The notes beneath the pieces were generated by a model. The model saw only the letters and a program-made list of their open reading frames with translations. It was not told where the DNA came from and searched no databases. The translations under genes were made by a program, and so were the position numbers. DNA of 64,000 bases, taken from assembly GCF_011075055.1 (NCBI RefSeq), contig NC_058139.1, positions 11,739,584 through 11,803,583 on the forward strand, given 5' to 3'. The DNA is from Mangifera indica (Eukaryota > Streptophyta > Magnoliopsida > Sapindales > Anacardiaceae). This document shows, in pieces, positions 59,440-64,000 of this stretch; the stretch's first letter is position 1; every line of letters starts with the position of its first letter.

Positions 59440-60610
59440 TACATCATGGTAAAATAAGCCCATATTGTATCATGTATCAAAATTTTAACTTTTTGTATCA
59501 TATATCAAGTATTGTATCATATGATATGGATTTTAAATAAGGCCAAAGGACTATTTTCCACCCAAGTTTAAGTGTTATCTCAAAACCACACCCGTGAGGT
59601 TTGCAAAACCTGAAATTCTATCTATCCGTTAAAAATCTCAGTTAAGATTAAGGTTAAAATCGTCTTTTAATAAAAAACTAAAGTTTTATTACTTTGCCCC
59701 CTTAGCTTGAAAATCTCACAAATCCCCCCACTTAAAGTATAAAAATTCAAAATTTCCTTCCTAGGGTTTGCAAATCATTGTCGAACATGGCAAACTTCGT
59801 CGTCTCTGATGGCGTCAGCTCTCCCTCTTGGCTTAACTCTCCCTACCGATCACTTCTTAGCTATCAGCCAAGCTAATTCTTTCGATGAAGACAAAATCGT
59901 CTTCGTAGGATTGTCTTCATCTCGGACGAAAACGACCGTCGGAGGTCTCAAACGACCATGTCGTCTTCGTCTAAGATCTCCAATGATTGTCTTTGTACAA
60001 GATAAAGACACTCTGGCAAAGACGATTTCATCTTCGTCGGAGGAATTAGCCTTCGTCGATGGCTGGAAAGTGATCGGCAAGGAGAGTTAAGTAGAGAGAG
60101 AGAGCCAACGCTACCAAAGACGGCCATCTCCGACAAAGTTTGCAAACTCAAGGGGAAAAATTTTGATTTTTCAAACTTCAAGCGGGGGGGATTGTGAGTT
60201 TTCAAACTGAGAGGGGTAAACGAATAAAACTTTAGATTTTTAAAATATTTATTAAATAATTATTTTGTCTTTAATCATAACTGAGATTTTTATCAGATAT
60301 GTAGGATTTTAGGTTTTTCAAACCTCATTGATATAACTTTGGGATAACACTTAAACTTGGGGGTGAAATAGTCTTTTGACCTTTTAAATAATCAAACATT
60401 TTTTAAAATTTAAAAAATTTCATATACACTCATATTATATTAATTTTTCTAAAAAATATATCAATTTATATCAATAATACATATCGTATCATACAATACG
60501 TTTATTGTATTATATTAATTCGATATAATTTATGATTATGTCATAAGATACATATCATTTATCATAAGATACTAATAATTATATATTACATATTTATTCC
60601 CCAATGCATG
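59440..60610. repeat. AT-rich GATACG-type repeat split by a MITE
   Basis: The left part (59440-59540: TATTGTATCATGTATC, then GTATCATATGATATGG) and right part (60392-60610: CATATCGTATCATACAATACG, then TTCGATATAATTTATG) together resemble the repeat at about 22.17-22.50 kb. The MITE at 59541-60381 interrupts it with target duplications, so the repeat is older. Confidence 0.55.
59541..60381. mobile_element. Mutator-like MITE, 841 bp, 9-10-bp target duplication
   Basis: It begins GGCCAAAGGACTATTTTCCA and ends AATAGTCTTTTGACC. It is flanked by TTTTAAATAA at 59531-59540 and 60382-60391. The centre is a GC-richer fold-back with CTTCGTC/GACGAAG pieces, which makes overlapping spurious frames on both strands (59809-60090 and 60205-59850). 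Confidence 0.88.
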
Positions 60611-61496
60611 CATTTTCGTGCCCTTTTCAAATAATGTATTATATGATCCATACACATTCTTTAAGAAAGAAAGGAGAGGGAATTTATTTTATAATATGTG
60701 AGTGAAAGAAAGCTTTTGCTTGGGGCAAAAGTAAATTATACAAGCCCCAATCAGATAATACGGGCTTGTTTGGGATGGGTTATTTAATTCAAATTATCAA
60801 ATTATTGGATTAAATGAAGTGCTATTTGCATATTTGGGATGGATTATGAAAGAATTCAGATTGAACTACAAAATGATTTTTTTTAAATTTATTTCTATTT
60901 TATAATCAATATTTTTCCAACAATAGAATGAAATAATAAATTAGATTTAGAGAGAGAGACACACACTTTATGAATTTTTATTAAAATGCAGGGCTAAAGG
61001 ATTATTTCTGACATGGGCTTTAGTTCAAACTTAAAAACATATCCATGACAATTTAAAAATCTAAATATTTATTTATCGGTTAATTTTTTTTAAAATTTTC
61101 AATTAAAAATAAGGGTAAAATCGTTATTTTATCACTAAATCCTAAAAATTTATATTATTTTCTCCCACTAGTTTAAAAAACTAATAATTTTCTTTATGAT
61201 TCAGTTTAAAAAAATTTATTTTTTCTGTCATTTCTTGGTCTTATCTCCGATATCTTAGGGAATTCTGTCGTCTATTTTTCCATTAATCTTCTCCAATGAA
61301 GGACGACGAATAACGAAATATCGTCCAGATCAGGAAGATGCAACAAAGGATGACACTTTATTGTCTAGATGATGAAATGAAATGTCGTCTTTCATGATAA
61401 TGGGTGATCGTCCTTTGTGATCGAATATGAAAGATAGGTGAAAAACACTAGCTATTGATCGGAATGGTGGTAGCTAGAGAAAAGAAACAAACCTTA

Positions 61497-61977
61497 GGGG
61501 ACGTTTGGTTTGGGTAATGTTTGATTACTAAAATAGAAATATTACCGTGAAGATAGATTACTTAGAAGATTACTGGTTATAAATGATTACTATGTTTGAT
61601 AAAATTTGATAGGTATAAATAATTATTGTGTTTGGTTAAAGGTAATAAAAGATTACTAGTAAATTATTTTACGTAAATGCCCTTGAATATAATTATTTTT
61701 AAATATTTTTTATATTATTTGTCATATTAATTAAAAATAAATTTATTTTTATTTCAAAAAATTAATAAATAATAATATAATTATAATAAACTCAAGATTA
61801 CCTCAGTAATCTTTAAATACCTAAAGTAAAGGTGGTAATCAGATTACCACCTATATTACCTGCCACGTCAGCATTGGTAATAGAAGATTACTGTAATATT
61901 TTATTACTGACAAACCAAACAAGGGAATAAAAGATAGATTACCAAGGTAATCTTAAAAACCCCCAACCAAACGCCTC
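61497..61977. mobile_element. Nested MITE, 481 bp, probable PIF/Harbinger (Tourist-like)
   Basis: The inverted ends GGGGACGTTTGGTTTGGGTAA and, on the other side, CCCAACCAAACGCCTC are flanked by TTA on both sides (61494-61496 and 61978-61980). A 3-bp TTA duplication and GC-rich TIRs fit PIF/Harbinger. The interior is rich in GATTAC/GTAATC pieces arranged in inverted fashion. Confidence 0.75.
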
Positions 61978-62074
61978 TTAAGGGTGAAATGTTAACTTTT
62001 CAAATTTTAAAAATGAGGTGAAGTATTAGTTTTTAAAACCTGAGGGGAGAATGACATTAACCAAAATTAGAAGA

Positions 62075-62460
62075 TTGCCTTGAGGAATAAATAATTATTG
62101 TATTTAATTAGATGTAATAAAAAAAATACTAATATTTAATTTTACTTAAATATCTTTGGGCATAGTTATTCATAATATTTTTTATGTTATTTGTTATATT
62201 AATTGAAAATGAAATTAATTTTATCTTAAAAAATTAATAAATAAAGATATAGTTATAATAAAATCAAAATTACCTTAGTAATATTTTAATACCTAAAATG
62301 GAAGTGAAAATCAAATTACCCCTTATATTATCTGTTATATTACTATTAGTAATAGAAAATTATCGAAATATTTTATTACTTACAAATTAAACAAATTAAT
62401 CTAAGTAATATTGTCAAAGTAATCTTTAATCCCCTTTAACCAAACACCCTTTTAAGGTTT
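62075..62460. mobile_element. Second, degenerate copy of the nested MITE
   Basis: The order of sequence (AATAATTATTGTATTTAATT, then TTTGTTATATTAATTGAAAA, ending CCCTTTAACCAAACACCC) repeats the 61.6-61.97 kb element with many changes, and the left end is missing. Confidence 0.6.
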
Positions 62461-62613
62461 TAATGCTTAATGGTAAAATGATGATTTTACCTTTACCTAT
62501 AACTAAAAATTTTAACAGAAATTAATTTATAGATGAATGTTTAAGTTTTTGAACTGTCACGAGTGTTTTTTTTACATTAGGTTAAAACTTGGGTGGGAAA
62601 TAGTCCTTTGGCC

Positions 62614-63258
62614 TAAAATCCAGTTTGTAATGTTAAAAAATAGTGTGTAGTTTGAATTTAGCTTAAAAATTAGGAATGTTATAATTTTTGTAAAATGCTC
62701 TACCAAGAAAATAGATTAATCACAATGCTCAAATTAAACCATACAATAACAACTAATTGACAATGGCTGGTCCATCAGTTTTTATACAAATAAGAAACCA
62801 ACAGTCTTAACTAATCATTCATTGCAACAAATGATCATTACTAATCAATGACATCTCTCACCAATAGAGCTGGAGAGCTTGGCATGCTTGTTCTTCTGCA
62901 AATGAATCTGAATCTCTGTAAACATCCTCAACTCTGCATCTGCAACTCTACAATCTGTCTTCACTTCTCTTCCTGCAGTCTCTATCGTCTTTATCGATTA
63001 CTTAACACCTAAATTCTCCCATCCTTTTCTTCTTCTGCCTCCTCCTCCTCCTGACAATCCGTGCTGTAGCTTCCACTGCCATAGCTAAATTTTTCCCAAA
63101 TACCCCTCACTATTCTGTCCTCTCTTCTGCACAGAGGCGACAACTATTGCTGTGGGAATCAGCATCAAATTAGGCCTTCCTTGTTGCTTCAAAAGTTCTC
63201 CAGTTATGTTGCAAAAAAATAATATGATTGGTTTCTTATGCTTTCATTGTTTAACCAT
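62614..63258 (-). other. 3' region of the right-edge gene, no separate gene
   Basis: The sequence just downstream of the stop at 63259 may be the 3' untranslated region on the minus strand. CT-rich stretches near 62.99-63.06 kb are noted. No independent open frame is supported. Confidence 0.35.
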
Positions 63259-64000
63259 TCACATTTTCCCACAGTCGAACACATGCAAGGCCAGTAGGGT
63301 ATTGTGATGTCCTGTCTCAATATCCTCCTCTTTCACCTGACGGAGGAGGAGTGTCTCTATAATAAAGTCTTCCCAATCAATTTCACCAATTCCTTTTCTG
63401 TTTCTGCTCTTCCCACTAAGTACACATTCCACACTGTCATTATCAGCTACATCAGCTCTGGATGGATCCATAATCTTATTTATCCTTACCTTTGCAGAAT
63501 TTATCTTTGCTCTCCTCTTCTCATTCGCCATGCAGCCATTAACATATGATGGAGGCACAACATCCAGTCCTACATCTTTCTCCAAAATTTTCTTAAGCAC
63601 AAGTTTCTGGCTCATTTCTGATTTTCCATTCCACCACTCCCTACATGAACTAAGATCGAAACCTCTACTTCTTGTTCTTCCCTTTACCTCTTCATTCTCT
63701 CTTGATGACTTCCTACCATCAACCTCATTAGAAAACTTAGCATAAATCATTCCCAAGCATTCAGGAGAAAGCTCAATCTTATAACCATTTCCAGCCCCCC
63801 TTCTAGTAAACCCACCTCTATCATCCATATCAAAATACCGAGCACCACTTTTCACCTCGTCCTCATCAATCCCATACTCAAAATCTTTTTCCAAACACTC
63901 CCTAACCACGTCATCAAAATCAACCGCACCACTCTCTAGCCCTTCCCTGTCTTCTTTTTTCTTCTCCCTGGACTTGAACTGCATATAATGCATTACAAAA
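63259..64000 (-). CDS. Unrecognised charged protein, C-terminal part (runs to the window edge)
   Basis: An open frame of 244 codons from the first ATG at 63993 to a stop at 63261-63259. The frame stays open to the window edge, so the true start may lie outside. The protein is hydrophilic and highly charged (KSREKKKEDREGLES near the start). It has a middle ELSPECLGMIYAKFSNEV segment, an REWWNGKSEM block and a C-terminal IDWEDFIIETLLLRQVKEED block. No signal peptide, membrane span or catalytic motif is visible, and I do not recognise the family. Length and codon use make a real gene likely. Confidence 0.65.
   Translation of the reverse strand, partial: FVMHYMQFKSREKKKEDREGLESGAVDFDDVVRECLEKDFEYGIDEDEVKSGARYFDMDDRGGFTRRGAGNGYKIELSPECLGMIYAKFSNEVDGRKSSRENEEVKGRTRSRGFDLSSCREWWNGKSEMSQKLVLKKILEKDVGLDVVPPSYVNGCMANEKRRAKINSAKVRINKIMDPSRADVADNDSVECVLSGKSRNRKGIGEIDWEDFIIETLLLRQVKEEDIETGHHNTLLALHVFDCGKM

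Larger units (their letters stand above)
60992..62613. mobile_element. Mutator-like MITE with other MITEs inserted inside it
   Basis: The ends GGCTAAAGGATTATTTCTGA and AATAGTCCTTTGGCC are family-type. Flanking 10-mers TAAAATGCAG (60982-60991) and TAAAATCCAG (62614-62623) differ at one base. Its 1622-base length is about twice that of its relatives because of nested insertions at 61497-61977 and about 62080-62455. Confidence 0.75.

Noticed and set aside
59809..60205. Frames of 76-93 codons on both strands near 60 kb
   Set aside because: They lie wholly inside the 59541-60381 MITE and mirror each other through its palindrome.
1..64000. tRNA, rRNA, CRISPR array or bacterial-type operon
   Set aside because: Looked for by eye and not seen; all other evidence is of nuclear plant DNA.

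Overview
This window is nuclear DNA from a eudicot plant. The evidence is AT-rich intergenic DNA, genes split by short GT-AG introns (two GC-AG), proteins of plant-specific families, and a dense load of non-autonomous DNA transposons. The species cannot be told from the sequence. Exon borders were placed by hand from splice sites, frame continuity and family similarity. Every multi-exon model given as complete sums to a multiple of three.

Layout. Positions 1-640 hold the 5' part of a gene running left off the edge (first coding exon at 133-71, SCAPER-like). Positions 3357-7310 (+) hold a nine-exon GH79 heparanase-like gene. It converges on an eleven-exon secreted LRR protein gene at 11955-7886 (-). 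From 12 to 20 kb there is no intact gene, only a decayed hAT transposon (about 14.85-18.85 kb) and another repeat. From 20.7 to 33.5 kb there is a symmetric, TE-rich block. A SNAP33-type t-SNARE gene (26220-28346, +) sits between two almost identical, oppositely oriented copies of an ISD11/LYRM4-type gene (24473-24763 + and 29993-29703 -). Further out lie an inverted pair of dispersed repeats and a cluster of MITEs. A three-finger ZAT-type C2H2 repressor (35420-33888, -) follows. From 36 to 49 kb I find only TE remains: degenerate tandem repeats, a CG-rich hAT MITE with perfect 8-bp target duplications, a Mutator-like MITE with perfect 9-bp duplications, a DUF1985 remnant and AT-rich repeats. 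An ELM2/SANT nuclear protein (51520-49303, -) and a nine-exon myristoylated LRRC57-like LRR protein (59047-53393, -) come next; intron 5 of the latter carries a 1.25-kb TRIM-like LTR element. Two more Mutator-like MITEs, one with other MITEs inside it, fill 59.5-62.6 kb. A gene I do not recognise (63993-63259, -) runs to the right edge.

The genes are ordinary housekeeping, wall, defence and regulatory genes with no shared pathway. The unusual parts are structural: the inverted LYRM4 duplication around SNAP33, and a family of at least six complete and two partial palindromic MITEs sharing a GGCCAAA-type terminus, with 9-10-bp target duplications visible at five of them.
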